Source: Methanothrix sp. (GTDB lineage: Archaea > Halobacteriota > Methanosarcinia > Methanotrichales > Methanotrichaceae). Taken from it: a DNA stretch of 64,000 nucleotides. The notes below the pieces were generated by a model, which ran no database searches, was not told where the DNA came from, and saw only the letters and a program-made list of their open reading frames with translations. The stretch spans positions 1 to 64,000 of the forward strand of contig JAPKXZ010000052.1 in NCBI GenBank assembly GCA_026394555.1, read 5' to 3'. Positions 35,841 to 44,905 of the stretch are shown here, piece by piece. The stretch's first letter is position 1; each line of letters opens with the position of its first letter. Made by a program: the position numbers and the translations under genes.

Positions 35841-36036
35841 AATCCTAACCCCAATTAAAGATGCTCAAATTGTGACTTCCATGCTATATTAAGTTGATTA
35901 GAGCGTCGCGAAAGTGATCATGACAGTGGTACGATTCATTCCCAGATTGAAGTCTGGGCTCTTCTCTACCCTTGTACCCCAACAAGATAAAATATCCTAA
36001 CCATGAAATGAATATCCTGAGTATGATACCCAAAGA

Positions 36037-37752
36037 ATGGAGCCTTCCACCTTGAAGATCCTGCTCATGGGCAACCCCAACGTGGGAAAGAGCGTCATCT
36101 TCTCCCGGCTGACTGGAATCGAGGTCATCTCCGCCAACTACCCCGGCACCACCGTGGAGTACACGGAAGGACGCATGAAACTAGGCGAGCAGATGGCCAC
36201 CTTAGTGGACGCTCCCGGTGTCTATTCTCTCGATCCCACCACCCATGTGGAAGAGGTTAGCCGCATGATCTTCTCCAAGGGCGCGGATGTGGTGGTGAAC
36301 GTCATCGATGCCACCAATCTGGAGAGGAACCTCAACCTCACTTTACAGATTCTGGAGCGGGGTGTTCCCACTGTTGTCGCCCTCAACCTCTGGGACGCCG
36401 CAACCAAAAAGGGCATCGAGATCGATGTGGCCGCTCTGGAGAAGGAATTGGGCGTCCCCGTAGTTCCCACGGTGGCTGTGAGCGGCCAGGGCATCCGCGA
36501 CCTGGTGGGGGCCCTGGCCAGAGCGAAGACGCCCCCCGTCATGCACTTTGCCTCTTCGGATCAGCGATGGGCCCGCATCGGCGAGATTGCGGCCAGGACG
36601 CAAAAGGTCATGCACCGCCATCCCTCCCTCTTCGACCGGCTGGAGGATATTTCCATCAAGCCGCTGACGGGAATTCCCATCGCTATGTTGGTGCTCTATC
36701 TTTCCTTCAGCCTGGTGATTGAAGCAGGAGAGCTGCTGCAAGTGAAGATCACCGACCCCATATTCATTGCCTACTCTTTGTTCATCAGCGGCTTTGTAGA
36801 AAGCCACATCAGTTCGCCCTTGCTGCATGACATCCTGATCGGAACCTCTCCTGAGCTGCTCAAGTCCTTTGGCATTCTCACCACCGGTCTCTATATTCCG
36901 TTAGGCGTGGTCCTGCCTTTCCTCATTCCCTTTTACCTGGTGCTGGGCGCCCTGGAGGACATCGGCTACCTTCCCCGACTGAGCATCATTTTGGACGCAT
37001 TCATGCACAGGATCGGACTGCATGGGGCGGCCATCCTGCCCTGTGTCCTTGGCATGGGCTGCAGCGTGCCGGCCGTCCTCTCCGTGCGCATCCTGGAGTC
37101 ACCCAAGCAGAGGTATCTGGCGGCCACGCTTATGACCATGGCCATCCCCTGCGCCTCGCAATCGGCCATGATCTTTGGCATGCTGGCACCCTACGGCCTA
37201 AGATACATATTGGCCGTCTACCTGTCTCTCTTCACCACTTTCGCGGTGACAGGCTTCCTGCTGCACAGGTTTATCGGCGGAGAGTCTCCCGAGATATTCC
37301 TAGAGATCCCGCCCTACCGCATGCCAAACTTACCTTCGCTTCTCAAAAAGACCTTCATTCGCATTCGCGAATTTTTGAAAGAGGCTGTGCCTTACATTGC
37401 ATTAGGCATGATAGTGATGAACTTCTTTTACCTCTCCGGCTTGATGCGCCTGATAGGAGAGACCATGCGACCGGTCGTTTCCGGCCTTTTAGGGCTGCCA
37501 AGCGACGCCGCGACGGCATTGATCATCGGTTTTTTGAGAAAGGATGTGGGGATCGGCATGTTCGCGCCCCTGGATATGACGCCAGCGCAGTTGGTGGTTG
37601 CCTCTGTGGTGTTGGCTATGTATTTCCCCTGTGTGGCAACTTTCATGGTGATGCTCAAGGAGCTAGGCGTCTCTGGAACCCTGAAATCTGTAGCATTGAG
37701 GCTGGTAGCGGCGCTCTTAGTAGGAACCTCTCTGCACTTCCTCCTGAATTGA
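36037..37752 (+). CDS. feoB: FeoB-type ferrous iron transporter
   Basis: GTP-dependent Fe(II) uptake across the cell membrane. 571 residues, shorter than many FeoB. G domain: GNPNVGKS (12-19), ANYPGTTVEY, VDAPGVYSL, NLWD, AVSGQG. The helical insertion domain before TM1 is brief. The permease part has the conserved LPCVLGMGCSVPAVLSVRIL and IPCASQSAMIFGM gates with Cys residues. No FeoA gene is adjacent, unlike many bacterial operons. Some methanogen FeoB-like proteins may carry other metals, but iron is the default. Confidence 0.9.
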   Translation: MEPSTLKILLMGNPNVGKSVIFSRLTGIEVISANYPGTTVEYTEGRMKLGEQMATLVDAPGVYSLDPTTHVEEVSRMIFSKGADVVVNVIDATNLERNLNLTLQILERGVPTVVALNLWDAATKKGIEIDVAALEKELGVPVVPTVAVSGQGIRDLVGALARAKTPPVMHFASSDQRWARIGEIAARTQKVMHRHPSLFDRLEDISIKPLTGIPIAMLVLYLSFSLVIEAGELLQVKITDPIFIAYSLFISGFVESHISSPLLHDILIGTSPELLKSFGILTTGLYIPLGVVLPFLIPFYLVLGALEDIGYLPRLSIILDAFMHRIGLHGAAILPCVLGMGCSVPAVLSVRILESPKQRYLAATLMTMAIPCASQSAMIFGMLAPYGLRYILAVYLSLFTTFAVTGFLLHRFIGGESPEIFLEIPPYRMPNLPSLLKKTFIRIREFLKEAVPYIALGMIVMNFFYLSGLMRLIGETMRPVVSGLLGLPSDAATALIIGFLRKDVGIGMFAPLDMTPAQLVVASVVLAMYFPCVATFMVMLKELGVSGTLKSVALRLVAALLVGTSLHFLLN

Positions 37753-37785
37753 GGCAAGGCGAACAATTCATAACCGAACCATACA

Positions 37786-37797
37786 AAAAATTTATAG
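37786..37797 (+). promoter_or_regulatory. Likely TATA box of the Cys-repeat protein gene
   Basis: aaaatttatagg lies about 60-70 bases before the ATG at 37858, and a gaggga Shine-Dalgarno sits a few bases before that ATG, consistent with a leadered transcript. Confidence 0.35.
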
Positions 37798-37857
37798 GTA
37801 ATGAATAGAGGTTATCAAGTGGTGATGAAAAGTAATAATAAATATTGAGAGGGAACA

Positions 37858-39015
37858 ATGAAAGCCGACCATTTACTACTTCGGATTGCTATAGCCACTC
37901 TCCTCCTTTGCAGCATATCTTTGGGAGGATTGGACCAGTCCGGAAATTCTGATGCAGAGAATCTGACTATTTCTGAATTTAGCGCCCTGGCTCCGGCAAG
38001 CAGTCTGGAGAATGCATTCGTCGACACCAGCGAGCCTCCGGCGGCTTCAGAAGATGCGGGAACAGAGATTGCCGCCTACACCGAGCAGGTTCCACCTATT
38101 ACGGATCTAAAGAAGCTCATGCCTTCGGCTATTCTTAAGAGTCCTCCCAGGTACATGTATTACAACGGAGAATACCTGGGCTGGAACGACTTTACCACAA
38201 GCTTTCCCACTAACAATCCGGGCCTGTGGATAGAGAGAGCTGTTAGCTGGACACAATATGCCACACTGCCCTGGGGCGGATGGACGAGAGAGCTGATCTA
38301 TGTGCCGCAGGCGTCTCCCGTTACCATGTACGAGATTTATCCCAGCGGCTATGTCCTGGGATATAGCCTGGGATTGGTGCAGAGCGGATACTACTACATC
38401 TGGTATTATGCCGATACGCCCGGCAGGCACAGAAGCCTTTTTGCCACCAACAGCGGATACAGCAATGCCGTCATCATCGATGTCTATGGCGCAGGCAATC
38501 ATATCAAACCCAATCCACCAACCCCTAAAGAGCAGTGCGAGAAGAAACCCTATTGCCACTGGGTGAACAATAAGTGTCTGTGCACCATGCCTCCATTAAC
38601 TGAAAAACAAAAGTGCGAACAGAGCGCCAACTGCGCCTGGGTCAATGGCCGGTGCAATTGCTTCATGCCCGAGCCTAAGCCTACTGAAAAGGAGAAATGC
38701 GAGCAGAATCCATTATGCGACTGGGTAAACGGTCAATGCCTCTGCCGAGGCCTGGATGACCCCGAAAAGAAGAAATGCGAGCAGAGTGCGAACTGCGCCT
38801 GGGTTGATAACCGGTGCGACTGCTTCATGCCCAAGCCTGAACCGGAACCCGAGCCCATGCCAGGGCCCGTCCCCAATCCATATCCTGAGCCGGAACCATT
38901 CAACCCGGCACCTAATCCGGTAGCAGAGTGCCAGCAATCCGGCTGCCAATGGACTAACGGCGGATGCGACTGCAACAGCAATAATGGAGGTGGACAAGGA
39001 GATCTTACAATCTAG
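37858..39015 (+). CDS. Secreted protein with five Cys-rich repeats
   Basis: 385 residues. Signal peptide 1-25; residues about 60-215 form a Trp/Tyr-rich domain (YYNGEYLGWNDF; GGWTRELIYVPQASPVTMYE); then five tandem units with the pattern CxxxxxCxWVxxxCxC (CEKKPYCHWVNNKCLC, CEQSANCAWVNGRCNC, CEQNPLCDWVNGQCLC, CEQSANCAWVDNRCDC, and a shorter CQQSGCQWTNGGCDC), with Pro/Glu linkers between. The even Cys number suggests disulfides and a cell-surface or sheath-associated role. I do not recognise the N-terminal domain. An AT-rich inverted repeat follows the gene. Confidence 0.75.
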   Translation: MKADHLLLRIAIATLLLCSISLGGLDQSGNSDAENLTISEFSALAPASSLENAFVDTSEPPAASEDAGTEIAAYTEQVPPITDLKKLMPSAILKSPPRYMYYNGEYLGWNDFTTSFPTNNPGLWIERAVSWTQYATLPWGGWTRELIYVPQASPVTMYEIYPSGYVLGYSLGLVQSGYYYIWYYADTPGRHRSLFATNSGYSNAVIIDVYGAGNHIKPNPPTPKEQCEKKPYCHWVNNKCLCTMPPLTEKQKCEQSANCAWVNGRCNCFMPEPKPTEKEKCEQNPLCDWVNGQCLCRGLDDPEKKKCEQSANCAWVDNRCDCFMPKPEPEPEPMPGPVPNPYPEPEPFNPAPNPVAECQQSGCQWTNGGCDCNSNNGGGQGDLTI

Positions 39016-39023
39016 TGAGAGAC

Positions 39024-39054
39024 AATTTAATTTTTTTTAAAAAAAAATTAAATT
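39024..39054 (+). terminator. AT-rich inverted repeat, probable terminator
   Basis: aatttaattttttttaa and its near-perfect complement aaaaaaattaaatt form a long AT stem, just after the Cys-repeat gene and before uvrC. The T8 run fits archaeal termination on oligo-T. Confidence 0.5.
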
Positions 39055-39102
39055 AGGTCGATGCAGAGAACGTGAGTTAGAATAAAATAGCCGGAGAATA
39101 TA

Positions 39103-40668
39103 GTGGCTCTCCAAAGTATGATCTCTCTCGACTCTCTTCCTCACAATCCCGGATGCTATCTTTTCAGAGACGGCCAGGGCACGGTGATCTACGTAGGCAA
39201 AGCCCGCGATCTCAAGAAGCGGGTCGCCAATTATTTTCAGAAGCAGGATCACGGTCCCAGGACAGAGGCCCTCATCTATGCAGCAAAAAATGTGAACTAT
39301 ATCGTCACCAACACCGAAGTCGAAGCTCTGCTGCTGGAAAACACCCTTATCAAGAAGCATCTGCCCCGCTACAATATCAAGCTCAAAGACTCCTCTCGTT
39401 ATGCTTGCATAGAGCTTACAGAAGAGCGATTCCCGCGCATCAGAATCTCCCGCAAGGCCACAGGCAAGGGCTCGTTCTTCGGCCCCTTCACCTCCGCCCA
39501 GGAGAGGACATTCGTCTATCAGCTTGTGCGCAAGACCTTTGGTCTACGCACCTGCAAAAGGCTGCCCAAGCGAGCATGCCTGCGCTACCACCTGGGCCAC
39601 TGCACGGCTCCATGTCTAGGCAAGATCGGAGAGGAGGACTACCAGGAAAGGGTAGAAAGGGCAGCCTCGGCCCTGGGTGGCAAAACGGGAGAGCTGGTCG
39701 AATCTCTGCAAAGGGAGATGGGGGAGCTCTCCGCCCGGCAGGAGTTCGAGAGAGCAATGGAGCTACGTGATGAGATCGCAGCTTTGCGGCACCTTCAGGA
39801 GAGGCAGCAGGTGGAGAAAAACCGCAAGTACGATCAGGACGTTATCAGCTATCAGGTGGACGGTTCCAGTGTCTTTCTCATGCTATTCAAGGTCTACCGT
39901 GGCACTTTAGAGGGAAAAGAGGACTACGTCTTTGCCCAGAGCGAGAACTTCCTGGAGGAATTCCTGGTGCAGTACTACTCGGAGCATGAGCCGCCTGAGG
40001 AGCTGATAATGGAAGAGCCGTTGGATATGTCTCTGGTGGATTTTCTCTCCCACGTGAAGGGCAAAAAGGTGCACGTCACCGTCCCCAAGCAGGGTGAAAA
40101 GAAGGAGCTCTTGGAGCTGGCCAAAAAGAATGTAGAGATCGGCTTTTTTGGTGACAGAATGAAGATGCTGGCCCTGCAGGAGGCGCTCCGTCTTCCTAAG
40201 ACTCCCCAGGTCATTGAATGTTTCGACATCTCACACTTGGCCGGCACCTTTTCGGTAGGCTCCATGGTGCAGTTTCGGGGAGGCAGGCCGGACAAGAGCA
40301 ACTACCGGCGCTTCAAAATCAAGGAGGTGCAGGGCGTGGATGATTTCGCCTCAATTGCTGAGATAGTTCGCCGCCGCTACACCCGCCAGAAGGAGGGCAG
40401 CCTGGAGCTGCCCGACCTCATTGTTATCGACGGAGGCAAGGGGCAGCTATCCTTTGCGCTGGCCGAGCTAAGAGAGCTGCGGCTTAAGATTCCCATCATC
40501 TCTCTGGCCAAGGGCGAGGAGGAGATCTACGTGCCGGGCCGGGAGGGACCGTTGCAGATCAAGAAGAATGATAAGGCATCGCTCTATGTGCAGGAGATCA
40601 GAGACGAAGCGCACCGGTTTGCCATCGCCTACAACCGATTGCTGCGAAAGAAGGCGATATCGGATTGA
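39103..40668 (+). CDS. uvrC: UvrABC excinuclease subunit C
   Basis: Makes the incisions of nucleotide excision repair with UvrA and UvrB, which are not in this window. The GIY-YIG nuclease domain is at about 16-90 (NPGCYLFRDGQGTVIYVGKA). The UVR motif lies in QEFERAMELRDEIAALRHL, followed by the RNase H-like endonuclease domain with ECFDISHLAGT, VIDGGKGQL and EAHRFAI. It ends at 521 residues, lacking the C-terminal helix-hairpin-helix of bacterial UvrC. GTG at 39103 or ATG at 39118 may be the start. Confidence 0.95.
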   Translation: MALQSMISLDSLPHNPGCYLFRDGQGTVIYVGKARDLKKRVANYFQKQDHGPRTEALIYAAKNVNYIVTNTEVEALLLENTLIKKHLPRYNIKLKDSSRYACIELTEERFPRIRISRKATGKGSFFGPFTSAQERTFVYQLVRKTFGLRTCKRLPKRACLRYHLGHCTAPCLGKIGEEDYQERVERAASALGGKTGELVESLQREMGELSARQEFERAMELRDEIAALRHLQERQQVEKNRKYDQDVISYQVDGSSVFLMLFKVYRGTLEGKEDYVFAQSENFLEEFLVQYYSEHEPPEELIMEEPLDMSLVDFLSHVKGKKVHVTVPKQGEKKELLELAKKNVEIGFFGDRMKMLALQEALRLPKTPQVIECFDISHLAGTFSVGSMVQFRGGRPDKSNYRRFKIKEVQGVDDFASIAEIVRRRYTRQKEGSLELPDLIVIDGGKGQLSFALAELRELRLKIPIISLAKGEEEIYVPGREGPLQIKKNDKASLYVQEIRDEAHRFAIAYNRLLRKKAISD

Positions 40669-40677
40669 ATCGTATGC

Positions 40678-40722
40678 ATACGATCACCACAAAGGCACAA
40701 CGCTTACAAAGTACGCCCAAAG
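40678..40722 (+). repeat. Dispersed 'cacaaagg' repeat, short copy
   Basis: gatcaccacaaaggcacaac followed by gcttacaaagtacgccc, next to the palindrome cgtatgcatacg, lies just after uvrC. Same family as the other copies. Confidence 0.5.
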
Positions 40723-40800
40723 ATGATTCCGGGGGCTACGTACCCCTGGAATATCAAAAGTCTGTTGCCTGCCCAAAAAATGCAGCAAAGGGCCGAATTT

Positions 40801-41124
40801 CTATTTCTCCAGTATTTCATACAATATCTTCATGCCCTTGGTGAAGGGAGGCATTCCTGAAGTTAGCAGAACCACTCTCAGGACATCTACAATCTCGTCC
40901 TTGGTGATGCCAAGCTCCAACATGCCGCTCATCATCTGCTTCTTGGTGGCCCGGTCGTCGGAGGTGGCGGCATTTATGCCTATGGCAATCAGCTTCTGGG
41001 CCTTGTAGTCCAAGGCTTTGCCAGTGTAGATGGCCTCGTTTAGTCCAACGATGGCTTTGTAGAGGTCGGGATATTCAGTCTTGGTCTTGGCCATGCCTTC
41101 GCCAAAGAAAACTTCTTCTTTCAT
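40801..41124 (-). CDS. Carboxymuconolactone decarboxylase-like protein without redox Cys
   Basis: 107 residues with the AhpD/CMD helical fold: YKAIVGLNEAIYTGKALDYK, KLIAIGINAATSDDRATKKQ, GITKDEIVDVLRVVLLTSGM. The usual CxxC of peroxidase-like members is absent (no Cys at all), so a decarboxylase-like or purely structural role is more likely. A second CMD protein with CxxC is at 56.3 kb. Function unknown. Confidence 0.75.
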   Translation of the reverse strand: MKEEVFFGEGMAKTKTEYPDLYKAIVGLNEAIYTGKALDYKAQKLIAIGINAATSDDRATKKQMMSGMLELGITKDEIVDVLRVVLLTSGMPPFTKGMKILYEILEK

Positions 41125-41195
41125 TCTTGATTCACCTTAATACTATAATTCGTTCTTGCATTTTATAGTTTTCTGCATAGTTTTTTTTCTGATAC

Positions 41196-41597
41196 TATTA
41201 ATATTAGCGTATAATTATATCCAGCAACTACGGACCAAACCACAAAGGCACGAAGGCACAAAGGACGCGCAAAAATATTCTGGACATTTCTCCTGCTTAG
41301 CGATCCTTGCGGGGCTGTGGGCAACAGCGCCCGGTTGCCGTTCGACCGTGGCTGCCCTGGGAAGCGGGATGCGCTCGTGGCCTGCCGCTCGTGGGCCGTC
41401 CGGGGTTGTTGCGTGGTCGTCAGGGCGGGCAGGAGACCGGTCGGGCTGAGATCACGAGTTCACGCGAAGGCGCGAAGCCGCGAAGTTCCGATGAGAAAAT
41501 GACAATTTTTCGCCAGAGCCCTCGGGCCGCGTCGGTGGAGCCGTTTCTCGGCAGGGTGGGCTACCCATTGTGTAGCATATTTCGCTCATGGATGAAA
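41196..41597 (+). repeat. GC-rich mosaic repeat, copy 1 of 6
   Basis: Begins with an AT-rich part (actattaatattagcgtata, then accacaaaggcacgaagg), then a GC-rich block containing cgcccggttgccgttcgacc and gtcagggcgggcaggagacc, then gagttcacgcgaaggcgcga and ctcgggccgcgtcggtggag. The same blocks, in the same order, recur at five more places to 47.15 kb. Precedes the DUF4258/YgiT pair. No gene supported within. Confidence 0.75.
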
Positions 41598-41642
41598 AGC
41601 TGACATAAACTTTTAATAATCATAATATGAATTTACAAATTC

Positions 41643-41972
41643 GTGAATGCAAAAGGCCAGGTAGAACTCGCCGACATAAAAGAAGCCATTGAGGTAGGTA
41701 AAGTCAGAATAACCGATCATGCCTATGAAGAAGCCAATGCCGACCGGCTCAAGTTCGATGAGGTCTATTTTTCGGCTTTAAACGGAGTTGTTATTGAAGA
41801 ATACCTTGATGATTCACCCTACCCAAGCGTTCTCATATTTGGTCAAACCTTTGGCGGCGATCCCGTTCACAGCGTTTGGGCTTATAATGAAAAGAAGCAA
41901 TGGACAGTCCTGATCACAGTCTATCGGCCTGACCCAAGTCGATGGATCGACTGCAAAGTGAGGAAGAAATGA
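41643..41972 (+). CDS. DUF4258 protein, putative toxin
   Basis: 109 residues from a GTG. ADIKEAIEVGKVRITDHAYE and the closing WTVLITVYRPDPSRWID are the DUF4258 pattern, a small RelE/BrnT-like fold whose His in TDHAYEEA and C-terminal aromatic residues are typical. Such proteins are usually encoded with a YgiT/MqsA-type zinc-finger antitoxin, which follows here with an ATGA overlap. The likely role is an RNA-cleaving toxin of a type II pair, as inferred from family and arrangement. On the plus strand, unlike the other four pairs. Confidence 0.7.
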   Translation: MNAKGQVELADIKEAIEVGKVRITDHAYEEANADRLKFDEVYFSALNGVVIEEYLDDSPYPSVLIFGQTFGGDPVHSVWAYNEKKQWTVLITVYRPDPSRWIDCKVRKK

Positions 41973-42217
41973 ATTCGATGCCTTTTGAAAGATGCCCTGT
42001 CTGTGGTGGCGATCTGGTAGAAAAAGAAGTTGAAAAAGTCTTGCGAGGAGGCGTCAATACTGCTGTTCTGAAGGTTAGCGCTGAGTTGTGCCTGCGTTGC
42101 GGAGAGAGGTTGTACTCGCAGGAGACCGTGAGAAGATTTGAAAGAATCAGAGCCAAACTAGAGCGACAGGAAACGGGAGAGTTTCAGGCCATCGGCGTTT
42201 CATATCAGGTGGCGTAA
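41969..42217 (+). CDS. YgiT/MqsA-type zinc-finger antitoxin
   Basis: 82 residues from the ATG at 41969 (MNSMPFERCPVCGGDLVEKE). The second Cys pair is LCLRCGERLYSQETV. The two CxxC pairs form the N-terminal zinc finger of YgiT/MqsA antitoxins; YSQETVRRFERIRAKLE matches the linker helix. The usual C-terminal HTH of MqsA is not visible, so DNA binding may be lacking. Its ATG overlaps the toxin's TGA. Confidence 0.7.
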   Translation: MNSMPFERCPVCGGDLVEKEVEKVLRGGVNTAVLKVSAELCLRCGERLYSQETVRRFERIRAKLERQETGEFQAIGVSYQVA

Positions 42218-42369
42218 TTCAAGAACAAAGCTATTTGACAGTCCTGCCTTCTGCCTTGTTCGCGTTATGTTGCCTGTGGACCGGGCACGCAGTAGGCCCG
42301 GCCGGGCCTGAGGGCCAGGAAGAGCTGGACTATGGTAAGGGTTTCCGGGTGCAGAATTTGGGAAGCAAT

Positions 42370-42846
42370 GCCGTCGGTTCGCTATTACTATTAGCGGATA
42401 ATTATAACCATACAACTAACGATTTCACCACAGAGGCACAGAGGACGCACAGAGACTTTTAAAAACAATTCCTGGCAGTCTCCAGCATCGTTATCCTTGA
42501 GGGGTTGTGGGCGGCAGCGCCCGGTAGCCGTTCGACCGTGGCTGTCCGGCAAGCAGGGCTGCGCTCGTGGGCGCCGCCTTTGGGCCCAGCCTCGGGCCGC
42601 GTCGGTGGAGTCGTTTCTCGGCAAAGGTTATCCGGGTACAATGGCGCCGTCCGCCAGGCGGGCCCGCATGTGCACGCGCTCGCGCTCGGGGGCAGGGGGC
42701 CGGTCGGGCCTGATCTCGGGAAGAGTCGGGCCGGAGTAAACAGCTTTTCGGGCGCTGGATTAGGAAAGCAATGCCTTCGGTTCGTTATTAATATTAGGGG
42801 ATAATTGGAACCTAACAGCTACGGCTAACCACAAAGGCACAAAGAA
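42370..42846 (+). repeat. GC-rich mosaic repeat, copy 2 of 6
   Basis: cgctattactattagcggat and cgatttcaccacagaggcac, then gcgcccggtagccgttcgac, ctcgggccgcgtcggtggag, cgggcccgcatgtgcacgcg, gagtaaacagcttttcgggc, and a second partial AT-rich part at 42780-42845. Lies between the DUF4258/YgiT pair and HicBA pair 1. No gene is supported in it; 42218-42369 likewise shows nothing. Confidence 0.75.
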
Positions 42847-43071
42847 TTATGCTACATCAAACCATTCTTCACGACTGATTCCAGCTCGCTTCAGGATCCT
42901 CTGCAATAGATCCACACTGATATTGCTGCCATGAGGATTGGGAATGCGCGTCTCTACCAGTCCCCTGGACATATACTCATGATCTGCTCCAGGGTAAGGG
43001 CCGACAAATCCCAATTTACTCAATCGTTTAATCAGCTCACGTCTTGAAACCGGCACAAGTTTATTCGACAA
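42847..43071 (-). CDS. hicA: HicA-type toxin, pair 1
   Basis: 74 residues from a TTG at 43071 (SNKLVPVSRRELIKRLSKLG). The double-stranded-RNA-binding-like HicA fold is seen with the conserved GxxxH: PGADHEYMSRG, where His is the catalytic residue, and IPNPHGSNISVDLLQRIL, REEWFDV at the end. It cleaves mRNA in known members. The TTG overlaps the end of hicB by 11 bases, and the same TTG overlap is seen in the other two pairs. Confidence 0.85.
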   Translation of the reverse strand: MSNKLVPVSRRELIKRLSKLGFVGPYPGADHEYMSRGLVETRIPNPHGSNISVDLLQRILKRAGISREEWFDVA

Positions 43072-43318
43072 TGGAGACCGGCTCCGCAGACGCATTAATA
43101 ACATAGCCGCCTATTGCAGGTATGGGATGACCAAGTCTCAGCTTTAAAGCAATCCAGCCCTCGATAACGCTCTGTAGTTCCTTACGACATTCTTCAAGAG
43201 TTTTACCTGTTGACCAAACACCCTGCAGTTCGGGAACCTCGCCATAATAGGGCTTAGGGTCATCGATGATTTCGTAGGTGGCCCTTTCCATAGCCGCCAA
43301 GATGTATTCTCCAAACAT
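43061..43318 (-). CDS. hicB: HicB-type antitoxin, pair 1
   Basis: 85 residues with the RNase H-like partial fold of HicB: ATYEIIDDPKPYYGEVPELQ, GVWSTGKTLEECRKELQSVI, EGWIALKLRLGHPIPAIG. No C-terminal DNA-binding domain is present, as in the short HicB type. Placed before the toxin, the usual order for this archaeal/cyanobacterial subtype. Confidence 0.85.
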   Translation of the reverse strand: MFGEYILAAMERATYEIIDDPKPYYGEVPELQGVWSTGKTLEECRKELQSVIEGWIALKLRLGHPIPAIGGYVINASAEPVSIVE

Positions 43319-43411
43319 TAACAGGGTTATCAGTAGTGATAAGATTATAGCCTTTCGCTTCCTATCTTCTCAGAAATCCAATCAATCTTCCTGGGATTTG
43401 CTGATGATTCG

Positions 43412-43575
43412 CTTTGCCCGGCTCCCGGCTGCGTTCGTGGCAGCTGCCATCGGGCCGGGCCGTTCGGGGTTGCGGCGCTGTTGTCAGGGGGAGCTGGCTT
43501 GTCTGACAAGCGCTAGCATTCGGGGGCGGGAGGCCCGGTCGGGCCTGAGGGTCAGATGGAGCCCTTCTGCTGGAT
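43412..43575 (+). repeat. GC-rich mosaic repeat, copy 3 of 6 (short)
   Basis: cccggctcccggctgcgttc, gccgggccgttcggggttgc, ggcgctgttgtcaggg and gaggcccggtcgggcctgag. Only the middle blocks are kept; the AT-rich part is missing. Between HicBA pairs 1 and 2. Confidence 0.7.
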
Positions 43576-43594
43576 TATATATATTCAAAACCTC

Positions 43595-43822
43595 TTACTT
43601 TGAATCAAGCCAATCCTGCCGAGAAAGGGCTGCTTGCTTTAGTATTCTGGTTATCAGGCTGGCACCAATATCTTCATCACGATGTGAATTGGGGATTATT
43701 ATCGAGATGTCTCCTTTGGCCATGACCTCGTGTTTAGATCCTGGGTAGGGGCCATCAAATCCTAATTTCCTTAATCGTCTTATGAGCTCACGTCGTGAGA
43801 CGGGGGAAAGCTTATTCGACAA
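43595..43822 (-). CDS. hicA: HicA-type toxin, pair 2
   Basis: 75 residues from TTG at 43822: SNKLSPVSRRELIRRLRKLG, catalytic His in PGSKHEVMAKGD, IIPNSHRDEDIGASLITRIL, and RQDWLDSK. Close to pair 1 in its N-terminus and spacing, and overlapping hicB by 11 bases as there, so the pairs are probably related by duplication. Confidence 0.85.
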   Translation of the reverse strand: MSNKLSPVSRRELIRRLRKLGFDGPYPGSKHEVMAKGDISIIIPNSHRDEDIGASLITRILKQAALSRQDWLDSK

Positions 43823-44075
43823 CGCTGATCGGCTCCGATGAGATGGCGATTGTTGTTCCACCGATAGAAGGAATAGATCTTCCTGTCCTAAGGCGGAACG
43901 CTATCCAATCTTCGAGAGCACTCATAAGGTCATCCCGACAAGCCTCAAGCGTCTTTCCTGATGCCCATACGCCCTGAATCTCAGGGATCTCGCCATAAAA
44001 TGGCTCAGGATCGTCGATTATCTCGTAGGTCGCTTTATCCATTGCCGCTTTAATGTACTCTGCAAACATCAGCAT
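43812..44075 (-). CDS. hicB: HicB-type antitoxin, pair 2
   Basis: 87 residues: FAEYIKAAMDKATYEIIDDP, EPFYGEIPEIQGVWASGKTL, EACRDDLMSALEDWIAFRLR. Same fold and length as pair 1 and nearer still to pair 3 (identical AAMDKATYEIIDDPEPFYGE). Antitoxin first, toxin second. Confidence 0.85.
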   Translation of the reverse strand: MLMFAEYIKAAMDKATYEIIDDPEPFYGEIPEIQGVWASGKTLEACRDDLMSALEDWIAFRLRTGRSIPSIGGTTIAISSEPISVVE

Positions 44076-44154
44076 AATTGTGATCCATGATCAGATAAAG
44101 CCTTTCGCTCTTCTTAGCCTTTGAAGCTGCTCTTTTCTTACGCCTAAAGTCTCG

Positions 44155-44845
44155 CTGACTGTCCGCCGCCCGTGGGCCGGGCAGTCCGGGCTTGCTGCGA
44201 TGTTGACATGGCGGGCGGGATTGCTAGTCAAGCGCTCGTATCAGGGGGCAAGAGGCCGGTCGGGCCTGGAGCCAGGAGGAGCTGGAGTCCGGCTGAGGCG
44301 GCTTCTTCGGGGGGGCCGGATTTTGGAAACGATGACGATTTGCGGTTACTATTAACTGAAAATTATAGCAGAACAACTAACGATCTCACCACAGAGCTCA
44401 CAGAGCGCACAGAGGACGCGCAGAGTGTCTTGAAAAGAATTCCCGGCAGTCTCCAGCATCGCTATCATTGCTTGGCGGTGGGCGGCAGCGCCCGGTTGCC
44501 GCTCGACCGTGGCTGCCCGGCAAGCAGGGCTGCGCTCGTGGCTCGTCGCCCTCGAGCCGGGCCGTTCGGAGTTGCGGCGCTGTTGTCAGGGCGGGCTGGA
44601 TCGCCTGACAAGCACTCGTGCTGAGGGGAGAGGAGGCTGGTCGGGCTGAGATCACGAGTTCACGCGAAGGCGCGAAGATCCGATAAGAGAAGGACAATTT
44701 TTCTCCAGAGCCCTCGGGCTGCGTCGGTGGAGTCGTTTCTCGGCAAAGGCCATCCGGGGACAGGGCACCGTTCGCCAAGCGGGCCTGCATGTGCACGCGC
44801 TCGCACTCGGGCGCGGGTGGCCCGGTCGGGCCTGGTATCTGGTTG
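44155..44845 (+). repeat. GC-rich mosaic repeat, copy 4 of 6 (longest)
   Basis: Contains almost all blocks: cgtgggccgggcagtccggg, agaggccggtcgggcctgga, the AT-rich part near 44345 (ttactattaactgaaaatta, then atctcaccacagagctcaca), gcgcccggttgccgctcgac, gccgggccgttcggagttgc, gagttcacgcgaaggcgcga, ctcgggctgcgtcggtggag, cgggcctgcatgtgcacgcg. Between HicBA pair 2 and the RelE pair. No gene is supported in this 830-base gap. Confidence 0.8.
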
Positions 44846-44905
44846 AAATGAACCCTGGATGAGGCAGGTTTCTACTTGAACTGGCTCATTAGAGATGATG
44901 GCAAA

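Noticed and set aside
42420..42460. Reading the 'cacagaggcacagagg' stretches as a conserved small protein (TTEAQRTHRD)
   Set aside because: The same DNA occurs in both orientations and several frames between genes, so conservation is of the DNA repeat, not of a protein.
44172..44624. Open frames within the GC-rich repeats (up to about 150 codons)
   Set aside because: The frames differ between repeat copies, have Arg/Gly/Pro-rich composition, and are broken in most copies, so they are not genes.
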